This document shows positions 9,487-19,147 of a DNA stretch of 49,679 nucleotides, piece by piece. Location of the stretch: assembly GCA_947588945.1 (NCBI GenBank), contig CANPZY010000012.1, positions 1-49,679 on the forward strand. Reading direction: 5' to 3'. Origin of the DNA: an uncultured Clostridia bacterium (GTDB taxonomy: Bacteria > Bacillota > Clostridia > TANB77 > CAG-508). The notes beneath the pieces were generated by a model. The model was not told where the DNA came from. It did not search any database and worked only from the letters and a program-made list of their open reading frames with translations. Numbering within the stretch: position 1 is the stretch's first letter; each line of letters opens with the position of its first letter. The translations under genes and the position numbers were made by a program.

Positions 9487-9503
9487 ATATAGGTAAAAAA
9501 AAT

Positions 9504-9577
9504 TGGAGCAGGTAACGGGAATCGGACCCGTAACTTAACCTTGGCAAGGTTATGTTTTACCACTAAACTATACCTGC
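9504..9577 (-). tRNA. tRNA-Gly (GCC)
   Basis: Minus strand GCAGGTATAGTTTAGTGGTAAAACATAACCTTGCCAAGGTTAAGTTACGGGTCCGATTCCCGTTACCTGCTCCA; GCC anticodon. Confidence 0.95.
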
Positions 9578-9644
9578 ATACATAATTACTCTATAATAAA
9601 AGCAATTATAATATTACCAGATTTTTTTATTATTGTCAAGATTT

Positions 9645-10973
9645 TTACTTTGTTAATTTTGCAAATATATAGAAATAATCTATTAAATTTCTTCTTTCCA
9701 ATTTTTTTGAAACTATTACATCTAACTGTTCAATTATATCTTCTCCATTTTTTATTATCATTGAACCAATTTTAGTTCCTTTTTCTACTGGTGCTTCCAA
9801 TGCACCAAGTACATTTATTTCTGCACTTAAAGTTTTATCTGTAACTATTTTTTGTATTTCATTTTTAGTTATTTCAATTTCTAATCCTCCCCTACCCTTA
9901 TTAATATATATTCTATTTTGATTAACATTTTTCCACATTTCAAACTCTTTTTGTGCAAATTCTTCTACATTCTCTACTTTATATTTTTGATATGCATAAT
10001 TTATTAACTTTAAACTATCTTTTGCTCTATACTCTCTAGTGTCAGCCCCAAGTACTACAAATATTAAATCCATATCATTTCTTTTTACTGCTGTTACTAA
10101 ACATCTTCCTGCATTATTTGTAAAACCTGTTTTTACTCCATAAATTCCTTCTACATCTGAAAGCAACAATTCATTCGTATTTTTTATTTCTCTTGAATTG
10201 CCATTTATTGAAATTGTTTTATATTTTGTTTTTACTATTTCTGCAAATTTCTCATTATTTAAAGCAACATCTGTTAATTTTGCTAATTCTGTTGCTGTTG
10301 TATAATGGTTAGGATCATCTAATCCATTAGGAGTTACAAAATTAGTATTTTCTAATCCTATTTCTCTAGCCTTTTCATTCATCATTTTTGCAAATCCTTC
10401 TACACTTCCACCTATATATTCTGCAAGTGCAACTGCTGCATCATTTCCTGATCTAAGCATTAAACCATATAATAAATCATTAACCGTTATTTTATCCCCT
10501 TCTCTTATCCCAAGTGTCGAACCTCCTGTCTGTGCAGATTTTTTATCTACTGTTATAATATCATTTAAATTCTTACAATTTTCTAACACTACCAAACTTG
10601 TCATAATTTTAGTAGTAGAAGCCATTGCAGTTTGCTTATCTTCATCTTTTCCATATATTACTGTTTTTGATGATCTGTCAAATATAGCATATCTTCTCGA
10701 ATTAATTACTGGCTTTTTAATTTCTTTCTTAGTGTTTACTTCTGTTGTATTTTTTGCATCATTTCTAGATATGTTATTTGAATTTACATTTATTGTGTTT
10801 TCTTCTTTTTCTATTTCTTGTAATATGTTTTGATAAAAATTATAATCTTCCTGTTCTTCTTCACTATTTGCATATATATATGGATTTATTAATATACCTA
10901 AAATTAAACTTATTAATAATATAGTAAATATTTTATTAAACAGATTTTTCTTTACCGACCTATTTTTATCCAT
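9645..10973 (-). CDS. D-alanyl-D-alanine carboxypeptidase (DacA/DacF family)
   Basis: SxxK (ASTTKIMTS), SGN (LRSGNDAAVALAE), KTG (GVKTGFTNNAGRCLV); N-terminal signal and C-terminal domain. Confidence 0.9.
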   Translation of the reverse strand: MDKNRSVKKNLFNKIFTILLISLILGILINPYIYANSEEEQEDYNFYQNILQEIEKEENTINVNSNNISRNDAKNTTEVNTKKEIKKPVINSRRYAIFDRSSKTVIYGKDEDKQTAMASTTKIMTSLVVLENCKNLNDIITVDKKSAQTGGSTLGIREGDKITVNDLLYGLMLRSGNDAAVALAEYIGGSVEGFAKMMNEKAREIGLENTNFVTPNGLDDPNHYTTATELAKLTDVALNNEKFAEIVKTKYKTISINGNSREIKNTNELLLSDVEGIYGVKTGFTNNAGRCLVTAVKRNDMDLIFVVLGADTREYRAKDSLKLINYAYQKYKVENVEEFAQKEFEMWKNVNQNRIYINKGRGGLEIEITKNEIQKIVTDKTLSAEINVLGALEAPVEKGTKIGSMIIKNGEDIIEQLDVIVSKKLERRNLIDYFYIFAKLTK

Positions 10974-11004
10974 AATTTAATTCCTTTCCTTTAGTATATT
11001 AATA

Positions 11005-11044
11005 AAAAGCTATCTAACAAATTATATGTTGTTAGGTAGCTTTT
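11005..11044 (-). terminator. Rho-independent terminator at the 3' end of the T4SS-like locus
   Basis: AAAAGCTATCTAACAA attatatg TTGTTAGGTAGCTTTT between the stop at 11065 and the carboxypeptidase gene. Confidence 0.75.
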
Positions 11045-11064
11045 ATGAATTTTATTTTATAGTT

Positions 11065-12006
11065 TTATTTAAGTTCAATATTATAACTATACATTTTATC
11101 TGCTGATGCGGATGTATTTTCCATGTCAATTATATAATTTTCTAATACTCTTACATTTTCTAAACTTATCTCTCTAGGTGTTTTTTGATCGTCATAGAAT
11201 TTATCAAATATAAATACTTCTTCTCTTGTCTCCCCTGGATTTAATACAAGAGTAGCATTTGAATAATTAGTTACTTTCCTTTTTTGATCTCCTAAATTTA
11301 GAGTTATTTCATTATTTATACTATTATCAACAATAACAATATATTTATCTGTTTTATTTGTTAATGTGACATTATAACCTTCTTTTTTATAACTTACATC
11401 CTTTGAATTTACAGAAACTTTAATGTTTTCATCTTCTGTTACTATATTATAATCTACTGATTCTATATATCCTTGATTTGATATTTTAAATCCTTTATCT
11501 TCCTTATGTAATGCTATTTTTTCTTTATAAGGCTCATATCCTCCTGTTGTTCCAGTTGCTTCAATATCATCTAGTACTACCATATCGTAAATATAAGTTT
11601 CGCCAACATTTGAATAGTTTTGAAGATTATATATTTTTTTACCATTATATATTGTATCTACATATTCTTTAAATATTGTTATATCATTTCCATATAAATA
11701 TTTTTTACATTCATCGGTTAGCATATTATAAGCTTCTTCATAATTTTTATTATTGCAAAAATTAAAATAATTTTCCACAGTTGAATTTATATTTGGCTTA
11801 TATAGTTCTGGTACACCTCCACCATCATCAATAATTGGCTCATCTGGAGTATATGTGTTTATCATTGATTGCACTTTGGGTCTATTTTTTAAAAATTGAT
11901 TTATTAAAAATACAATTAGCCAAATTATAAATACTATCAAAATTATTCTACCGTATTTTTTGAAAAAATTTTTAATTGCTAATGTAACTCTAGCATTAAA
12001 GTTCAT
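11065..12006 (-). CDS. Membrane-anchored protein with NTF2-like/VirB8-TcpC-like region, T4SS-locus protein
   Basis: Single N-terminal TM, then VENYFNFCNNKNYEEAYNMLTDECKKYL-type NTF2-like helices and a beta-rich C-terminus. Confidence 0.6.
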   Translation of the reverse strand: MNFNARVTLAIKNFFKKYGRIILIVFIIWLIVFLINQFLKNRPKVQSMINTYTPDEPIIDDGGGVPELYKPNINSTVENYFNFCNNKNYEEAYNMLTDECKKYLYGNDITIFKEYVDTIYNGKKIYNLQNYSNVGETYIYDMVVLDDIEATGTTGGYEPYKEKIALHKEDKGFKISNQGYIESVDYNIVTEDENIKVSVNSKDVSYKKEGYNVTLTNKTDKYIVIVDNSINNEITLNLGDQKRKVTNYSNATLVLNPGETREEVFIFDKFYDDQKTPREISLENVRVLENYIIDMENTSASADKMYSYNIELK

Positions 12007-12084
12007 ATTTTCGCTTGTATGATATATTTAATAATTTAAATAACCATACACTCCTTTCTCATATTTATTTTAGCATTTTTTTCT

Positions 12085-12621
12085 TTAATTTTGTTCAATT
12101 TGAAAAGATATTGTATAATCATTTGCACCATTTTCTCTTATAACAACTCTTTGATTTATTGCTTCTACACTACTATCAAATATATCCTTTATTTCTACTG
12201 TTAAAATAAATAATTCTCCCTGTCTTTCTATATTCTTATAGTCTACTGTCATATTTTTAGGATATTTTTCTATATATTGTTCAAATTCATTTATAGTAGG
12301 AAAATAGTTTTGCTTAAAGCTTTCATTTAATAATTTATACGCTTTTTCATAATTTCTTTGTTCTACGTAAGTTATAAAATTTCCAAAATATATTTGCATT
12401 CTATTTTTTTCAGGCAAAGTTGCAACTTTACTTGTAATTTTATCTTGAACTTCTTGTTTTGTATTCACTACATTATTGCCAATTGTATTTTCTATTTCTA
12501 CTTCATTATTTGTACTTTCTTCTATTTCATCTTTATGATTATTTATATATATTAAAATATTCGATGCTATTAAAATAAGTACTACTATACTTAATAATAT
12601 GGTTGATAACCTTTTATCCAT
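12085..12621 (-). CDS. Membrane-anchored NTF2-like protein, T4SS-locus protein
   Basis: N-terminal TM; FGNFITYVEQRNYEKAYKLLNESFKQNYFPTINEFEQYIEKYPKN. Confidence 0.55.
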   Translation of the reverse strand: MDKRLSTILLSIVVLILIASNILIYINNHKDEIEESTNNEVEIENTIGNNVVNTKQEVQDKITSKVATLPEKNRMQIYFGNFITYVEQRNYEKAYKLLNESFKQNYFPTINEFEQYIEKYPKNMTVDYKNIERQGELFILTVEIKDIFDSSVEAINQRVVIRENGANDYTISFQIEQN

Positions 12622-12647
12622 ATTAAATTAATTTCCTTTCTTATCAT

Positions 12648-13634
12648 CTAATTTGCTTCCTTTATAACTCCCGAAAAACATATATCTGGTTCATTTTTAT
12701 TGTTCATTTTTAATTTAACAATTAATTCTATTTCACTATCATAGCTATAAAATAATTTTACTTTAAAATTGAAATTATTTTCATCTGCAACTATATCATT
12801 TTCTACTTCAAAGTTAATATAACTAATATCTTGGTATCTCCATTTCATAGCATTCACTTGATTTGTAATTGTTATATAATACTCTGCTGAGTATATTCCG
12901 ATATTATTTAATTCATCTTTATTTAAATCATAATATTGAATTTTTTCATTTTCAGTTCTTAATGTAGAATTTTCTCTTATTGTCGTTACATTTGAAATTA
13001 GAGATTCTAATTTACTTAAAAAATCTGATTTTTTTACATCGCCAGTATAGTATTCAAATACTTTATCTAAGTCTGAAGCACTTGCAATCATCATATTTTC
13101 AGTGCTTTCTGACAATATAAATTTTACTTTTAAAGTAGTATTATTATCATAGTAAAAAATTGTATCAAAACCTATTAAGTTATTTTGTACAACCATAATA
13201 GAATTTGTGTCAATTTCATAGTTTTCAATATTAACTATTTCATTTTGATTATTATAGATATTTTGTAACTGCTTTGCAATTGACACAAAGTCTTCTTCTT
13301 GATATATATACATTGCATTTATTTTATCTATATTTTCTTCATAATATTGTTTTATTTCTTGAATATTTTTATTATATATATTTTTAAATATTTCTGGAAG
13401 ATTAACATTTATAAATGAGTAAAACCTTTTTTGTAAATCCTCAAATTGAATTTTGGGATTACATTTATCATAGATATCAGACATACCAATTATATATAAT
13501 GATTGTTGTGCTGTTTCCTCAATTGAATCTATATAAGGAGATGTATTTTTTGTTTCATTTAATTTATAATAAATTGATTGTCCTAGTGCTAGTATCACTA
13601 ATAACACTATAATTATTATTAAAAATTTTTTCAT
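12648..13634 (-). CDS. Membrane-anchored hypothetical T4SS-locus protein
   Basis: N-terminal TM; same strand and tight spacing with neighbours. Confidence 0.55.
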   Translation of the reverse strand: MKKFLIIIIVLLVILALGQSIYYKLNETKNTSPYIDSIEETAQQSLYIIGMSDIYDKCNPKIQFEDLQKRFYSFINVNLPEIFKNIYNKNIQEIKQYYEENIDKINAMYIYQEEDFVSIAKQLQNIYNNQNEIVNIENYEIDTNSIMVVQNNLIGFDTIFYYDNNTTLKVKFILSESTENMMIASASDLDKVFEYYTGDVKKSDFLSKLESLISNVTTIRENSTLRTENEKIQYYDLNKDELNNIGIYSAEYYITITNQVNAMKWRYQDISYINFEVENDIVADENNFNFKVKLFYSYDSEIELIVKLKMNNKNEPDICFSGVIKEAN

Positions 13635-13670
13635 TAATATATCTCCTCACATTATTAATAATATCTAATA

Positions 13671-16600
13671 TTAAACTATTAGTTCAAAATACCAGTTTCC
13701 TTTATTACCTATTCTTTCTTGTTGTTCATCTCTTTCTTTGTAATATCCTCTAAATGAGCAATAACTATGGTTTCTTATACCTGTCTTTAATGCATCTTCA
13801 ACCGCTTGTCTTACAAAGTCTGGATAATTGCCACCTAAATATTTTTTATAGTGTCCTGCAAAATAACCTTCAAATTGACCTTTCGAAATATACTGACTAA
13901 GTGGATCTGAACCTCTTCCTTTCCAATTTCTACTTACTGTTCTGTTACATGCTGTAGTAATTACAGCTAATGAACCTTCATAACTGTAACTATCTTCTGA
14001 AGCTGTTATTGCACATATTAAATCGAAGTCACTATCATTATATGACCATGTCCCATTTCCATAAGATACAGCACTATTTCCAGCTCCATTACCTCTGCTT
14101 ATTCCATCTCCAACATAATATCCTATATCAATGCCTTCGCCATAAACCTTATTCTTTGTATTCAATACAGCTTGATAATAAGCATTATTATTAGATTGTT
14201 TCATGTATTCTTCAACATCTTCAATTCTAGATTTATCTACATCTAGCATAACTACTTCTAAATCGCCATTTGCTGTTCCTATTACATCTCCTCTTGAAGC
14301 TGTTCCAGATGCATTAAGTTTCATACCTTTAATTTTCATTGTTACGCCTGCTATTGCATCTTTTTCTATGATTTTAAAATCATCTTTATAAATATATTCT
14401 AAAAGTTCTACTGTTTCATCACTTAATCCAGTAAATGTTAATGTTACTACATCTCCATCAGATGTTATTTCACAATTTTCTGGTGCAAGTACTGTTCTTC
14501 CTCTTACATCCTTTATTAAAATTCCATATTCATCAGGATCTCTTGTTACATTAAATCGCTCTTCTTTTCCATCTGGCTCGTCCACTTGTATCAACCAAAG
14601 TAGTGTTTCTTTTAATTCTTCTGTTAAGTCTTCTTCATCAAAGTAGTCTAGTGTATGCATTAGCTCTTTTAAGTTTCTATAAACAAAGTCTCCCTCTTCT
14701 GAATGCATATTTTCAAGAATTGAAAAAGCTGTTAAAGCATTAACTTTATTTTCTTCAAATGATACTTCTTGTTTTTCTACAGTAGGTTCCTCAATATTTA
14801 CTCCTTCATAATCAACCCCTGCATTACCCGATATATCATATCTTTTAGCATTGTCTATTGCTTTTGCTGTCTGTTCTGTACCATCATATTTATAATATTT
14901 ATCTTTAAATATATCTACTATTGTTTGATTTGGACCTGTTGCTTCTGGTTCACATACTTGATACACAACACCTTGATCAGAAGTAAATATTGCATCTAGT
15001 TGTACCTTAATATTATCCTTTACTAATGAAGTTTCTTCTTTATCACTCCTTGGTTCATAATCTATCTTCTTTGTAGCTGCTTTTGCTCTTCTATATACAC
15101 CCTTTGTAAAATCTATATCTTGATAGAACCAATGGCTTGTGACACTTTCTATATATGGCCACTTTACATTTTTTATTCCATCTTCCATACCCTTAGCAGT
15201 AATTTCTGCTAATTCTAATAAATCATCATAGGTAATTCCTTCTAATCCTGGAACTTGCTCTGTTCCTGTTTTTACATAAGCAAAATATTTAGTTGAACCA
15301 GTAAATATTTTATCTAATAATCCACCTAAATTCATAATAGCCTTTAGCACTTTTCCCATAAATGAACTATCATCTACTAATGCTCCTGCTATATTGATAC
15401 TTTTTAATTCTCTACTATTAGAAATTATAGGATTATTTTCATCAATTTGATTCATTATATCTTTGAAAAAACTATTTCTTTTTTCTTGATCATCTCCTAT
15501 ATTTTCCAATACATCTTGATAAAAGTTTTCACTACCTGTAACCGTTCTAGTTTCTATCGTTGATTCGGTCTCTTCATTTTCAATCTCATTTGAATCTATG
15601 TTTTCATTTGAATCTTCAATTTCATTTGAATTCTCAGATTCATTTGAATCTATATCTTCATTAGAATTTTCAACTTCATACTCTTCTTCATATTCATAAT
15701 CAAGATCTTGTCCAGTTATTGCATAATTTAAAAATGCATTAATTATTTCATCATTTGAAATATTAGATTGATTTCCATTAACATCTTTTACTACAGTATT
15801 ATATGTAACGTTTACATCTTGAAATACAATATTTACTTTTGTATTTAATTTACTATTTGTTGCTATCTCATACGCTAAATCAGGCATCATTGTTGATAAA
15901 TGAACTGCTAAAAACAATTCTGTAGGTTTGCCATATCTTGCTGTCCATGTAGACATATCATAACTAAATACACTACCCCATTTTACTGTATTATTTCCAA
16001 AAAGATTTACTATAGGATTATATATAGCATCAGTATAAACTATCATCTTTTCATCTTTTCTATTTATTTTTACATATTCCGCAGCTTTATTTAATCCTAA
16101 CTCATTTGCTAACCAGCTACCACCAAGATTTCCAAGTACAGCATTTGCACTTTGTTGAAGTGGAGTTCTTGTATCTAATATATTTATCATTCCTGTTGAA
16201 AAATTTTCATTTGATTTTATCGAACTAAGATCTAATTTTACAATTGCTTTAAGAGTTGAGGCAGATTCGCTTATAGCTCCTAATACACTCCAGTTTGCTA
16301 ACGCAAATGTTGATTCATTTGCAGCAATATATTCCTTCAAATAATTTTTTCCATCAACACTTTTATTTATTTTCTTTATTTGTCTATCTGTGCTTATAAG
16401 ATTATTCTCATTATTTTCTTCACTATCTTCATATTCAACATCTCCAAATCCACAGCTTTTAAGATTCTCATATCCCATACTTTGTATATATTGTGCTAAA
16501 TCTACTATATCTTCTTGAGTTACTTCTGCTCCTACTGAATCTCCTGTAAAGAATCCCGAAAAATCTCCCCACAAACTTCTTCCAAATTCTTTTACCTTTT

Positions 16601-16976
16601 CTAAAATCATTCCTGGTAATGTAGAAAAGAATGCGAATACACCTATAATCCAAATCACAAATACAATAATTAACAATATTATTGATATTGGTACTATATG
16701 AGCAGCTATAAATGCTAATACCTTTTTGTTTTGTAATACTTTTTTGGTTTTTTCTTTCGTTTTATTTTTTGCATTATTTACTTTATTTTTAGCATTATCA
16801 CTTAATATTTTATCTGATGCAGTATTTATCCCATCTAACTCTTCATCTTTTTGCTCATTATCTTGTTGTTGTTTATCATTATTATTATTTTCTGAATTTT
16901 TATATTCTCTATTTTGAGGAGTTTTGTTTTTTCCTGAGTTATTTGATTTATCAGTATTTTCTGCTATTGTACTCAC
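13671..16976 (-). CDS. Large membrane-anchored protein with C-terminal SleB-type cell-wall hydrolase domain
   Basis: TM near residue 90-120; C-terminal FDLICAITASEDSYSYEGSLAVITTACNRTV...SQYISKGQFEGYFAG resembles SleB hydrolases (VirB1-like role). Confidence 0.7.
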   Translation of the reverse strand: MSTIAENTDKSNNSGKNKTPQNREYKNSENNNNDKQQQDNEQKDEELDGINTASDKILSDNAKNKVNNAKNKTKEKTKKVLQNKKVLAFIAAHIVPISIILLIIVFVIWIIGVFAFFSTLPGMILEKVKEFGRSLWGDFSGFFTGDSVGAEVTQEDIVDLAQYIQSMGYENLKSCGFGDVEYEDSEENNENNLISTDRQIKKINKSVDGKNYLKEYIAANESTFALANWSVLGAISESASTLKAIVKLDLSSIKSNENFSTGMINILDTRTPLQQSANAVLGNLGGSWLANELGLNKAAEYVKINRKDEKMIVYTDAIYNPIVNLFGNNTVKWGSVFSYDMSTWTARYGKPTELFLAVHLSTMMPDLAYEIATNSKLNTKVNIVFQDVNVTYNTVVKDVNGNQSNISNDEIINAFLNYAITGQDLDYEYEEEYEVENSNEDIDSNESENSNEIEDSNENIDSNEIENEETESTIETRTVTGSENFYQDVLENIGDDQEKRNSFFKDIMNQIDENNPIISNSRELKSINIAGALVDDSSFMGKVLKAIMNLGGLLDKIFTGSTKYFAYVKTGTEQVPGLEGITYDDLLELAEITAKGMEDGIKNVKWPYIESVTSHWFYQDIDFTKGVYRRAKAATKKIDYEPRSDKEETSLVKDNIKVQLDAIFTSDQGVVYQVCEPEATGPNQTIVDIFKDKYYKYDGTEQTAKAIDNAKRYDISGNAGVDYEGVNIEEPTVEKQEVSFEENKVNALTAFSILENMHSEEGDFVYRNLKELMHTLDYFDEEDLTEELKETLLWLIQVDEPDGKEERFNVTRDPDEYGILIKDVRGRTVLAPENCEITSDGDVVTLTFTGLSDETVELLEYIYKDDFKIIEKDAIAGVTMKIKGMKLNASGTASRGDVIGTANGDLEVVMLDVDKSRIEDVEEYMKQSNNNAYYQAVLNTKNKVYGEGIDIGYYVGDGISRGNGAGNSAVSYGNGTWSYNDSDFDLICAITASEDSYSYEGSLAVITTACNRTVSRNWKGRGSDPLSQYISKGQFEGYFAGHYKKYLGGNYPDFVRQAVEDALKTGIRNHSYCSFRGYYKERDEQQERIGNKGNWYFELIV

Positions 16977-17087
16977 CTCCTTTAATGCTACATTTCTTAA
17001 TTAAAAATTTGATTACATTTAAATATTCTAAACTTTTTATGCATTTTATTGTAATTACTCTTTTGTATTATTTCATAAATTTTGTTG

Positions 17088-19130
17088 TTAAGAATTATTA
17101 TTATCATTTCCTTGCCCTTGTTGAGACGTATTATTTTCATTGTTTATTGGCTCTTGCTGTGGTTGAACTCTACGGTTATTATTTTGCTCTTGCTGTGATG
17201 GCGTATTATTATTGTTCCTTTCTTCTTGTTGTGGTGAAGTAATTCTTGTTCTTATCCTATTAATAGCTGATCCTACATTTCCAACATATCTTTGAGCTCT
17301 ACTATATTCTGTTATTAATCCATTATCTATATCTTTCACAGTCTGTTTAGTTTGTTTTATCATCTTCTTTCCATCTAATCCATTTCTTGTCAATTGAGCT
17401 TGATATTGTTGCATTGCATCTCTTAATGCTATTTCTTCTCGAGTATTTGCAATCTTTGTTCCATCTGCGAAATCTAATGCATTATTAATTATATCATCTT
17501 GTGACATTCCTGAATTTGCTGAATCATTTTTATATCTATTTACTGCTCTTGCTAAATCATGTTGTAATACTCTTGTTTTATTTGATTCTGAAAAACCTAC
17601 TCCCTTAGAATATCCTGCTATTGCTCCTGCTATTCCTGCTTTTTCTTCACCTGTAGAAAGACCAAGTGTACCTAAAGCAACTGCACCAAATACTCTTGAG
17701 TTTGCTGCTACAACTCCATTATAAAGTGGTCTAGCTACTTTTCTAGCTGCATTGCCACCTTTATTTAATAATCCTCTTACTCCACCACTAGATCTCTGTC
17801 TAGAAGAGCTTTCTGTCTGCGTTCTGGTATTAGTAGTCTGTCTAGAATTATTATTACTTCTATTATTGATATTATTATTATTATTGTTGTTATTGCTATT
17901 GCTATTATTTTGCCTTGTTGTTTGTGTAGTTGATGTCTGTGTATTGTTTCTATTATTAGACCCGCCAAAATTTTTCTTTGTTCCTGCTACGGCTGCTTTT
18001 TGTCCTCCACCTCTTGAACTTCCTATCTTATTTAATACTGCACCTGCAATTGCAGCGTTTGCAATAGTTTCTCCAACACTTCTATTTTCAAAATGAAATA
18101 TATGTCTAACAATTTTTTCAGAATTATATATAAATATTAATATAACGATTGCTACTACTGCATTTGCTATTCCTGTTCCACCTGACCAACCATTATTTTG
18201 ATTTACTAAATTTAAAGCTGTTGTTCCTAAAACTAAATATGATACACAATGAAATGGCTGTATCAATATAGTATATACAAATTCTTTAAGCCAATTATTT
18301 AATGCTTGTGCTCTACCATCTCCCATTTTATCTATTGAATATGTAACAGTTACAAGTGGTGATATAACCATCAAAAATCCAATTGTTATCATACGTTTTA
18401 TATATGTTAGTAAAAATACAAAAGTTATTCCTTGTAATAACAAGTATATAATCGCACATGCCATACCACTTGTAAATGAAAATTCTTTAAATGCTCTTTC
18501 TAAAAAGATTGAAGTTGCATCTGTATTTGCTGTTCCTAAAGATTTAGATAATACATTTATAAATGCATTATTTATATTAATTGTAAATATCATTATATAT
18601 TGTAATATAAATAGCAAAGCTAAACTTGTCAACCAATCTACAAGCATTGATTTATATTTTGCTTTTTCTTCTGCTACAGTACTTATAGCCATTCTTATTC
18701 CAACATATATAGCTATAATTGCTAATACTATTGCTGCTAAATTTCTAATTGAAGTATACCATATTGCTACATTATTTCTGATTGTTGAGGCTACTGATGT
18801 TCCGTTTGATAAATCAAAGAAGTTTACACTTAATAAATCAACTTTATTAAATAAAATATCTTGTAATGTAAGTCCTCCATTTGAAAATAGTCCTGTAATG
18901 CTACCATTTTCGGCAAACAATCCCATAATTAAGCCTATTATACCGCCAAGTACACAAATGAGAAATTTAGCTGGAAGAAGTAATACTCCTACTAATCCAT
19001 CCATTAAGCCTTCTCCTGCACTTATTATATTATCTAATGCAAAACTTTTTCCAGTTAACATATAAAGAATTAATGATGTCAGTAATGTTATTAAGATTAT
19101 TGATATTAACTTCTTTTTCTTGTTTTTCAT
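17088..19130 (-). CDS. VirB6/TrbL-like polytopic membrane protein with Asn/Gln-rich C-terminus
   Basis: Multiple TMs; SVASTIRNNVAIWYTSIRNLAAIVLAIIAIYVGIRMAISTVAEEKAKYKSMLVDWLTSLALLFILQY shared with the 19148 and 23885 ORFs. Confidence 0.8.
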   Translation of the reverse strand: MKNKKKKLISIILITLLTSLILYMLTGKSFALDNIISAGEGLMDGLVGVLLLPAKFLICVLGGIIGLIMGLFAENGSITGLFSNGGLTLQDILFNKVDLLSVNFFDLSNGTSVASTIRNNVAIWYTSIRNLAAIVLAIIAIYVGIRMAISTVAEEKAKYKSMLVDWLTSLALLFILQYIMIFTININNAFINVLSKSLGTANTDATSIFLERAFKEFSFTSGMACAIIYLLLQGITFVFLLTYIKRMITIGFLMVISPLVTVTYSIDKMGDGRAQALNNWLKEFVYTILIQPFHCVSYLVLGTTALNLVNQNNGWSGGTGIANAVVAIVILIFIYNSEKIVRHIFHFENRSVGETIANAAIAGAVLNKIGSSRGGGQKAAVAGTKKNFGGSNNRNNTQTSTTQTTRQNNSNSNNNNNNNNINNRSNNNSRQTTNTRTQTESSSRQRSSGGVRGLLNKGGNAARKVARPLYNGVVAANSRVFGAVALGTLGLSTGEEKAGIAGAIAGYSKGVGFSESNKTRVLQHDLARAVNRYKNDSANSGMSQDDIINNALDFADGTKIANTREEIALRDAMQQYQAQLTRNGLDGKKMIKQTKQTVKDIDNGLITEYSRAQRYVGNVGSAINRIRTRITSPQQEERNNNNTPSQQEQNNNRRVQPQQEPINNENNTSQQGQGNDNNNS

Positions 19131-19147
19131 ATAATTTCACTCCTATT

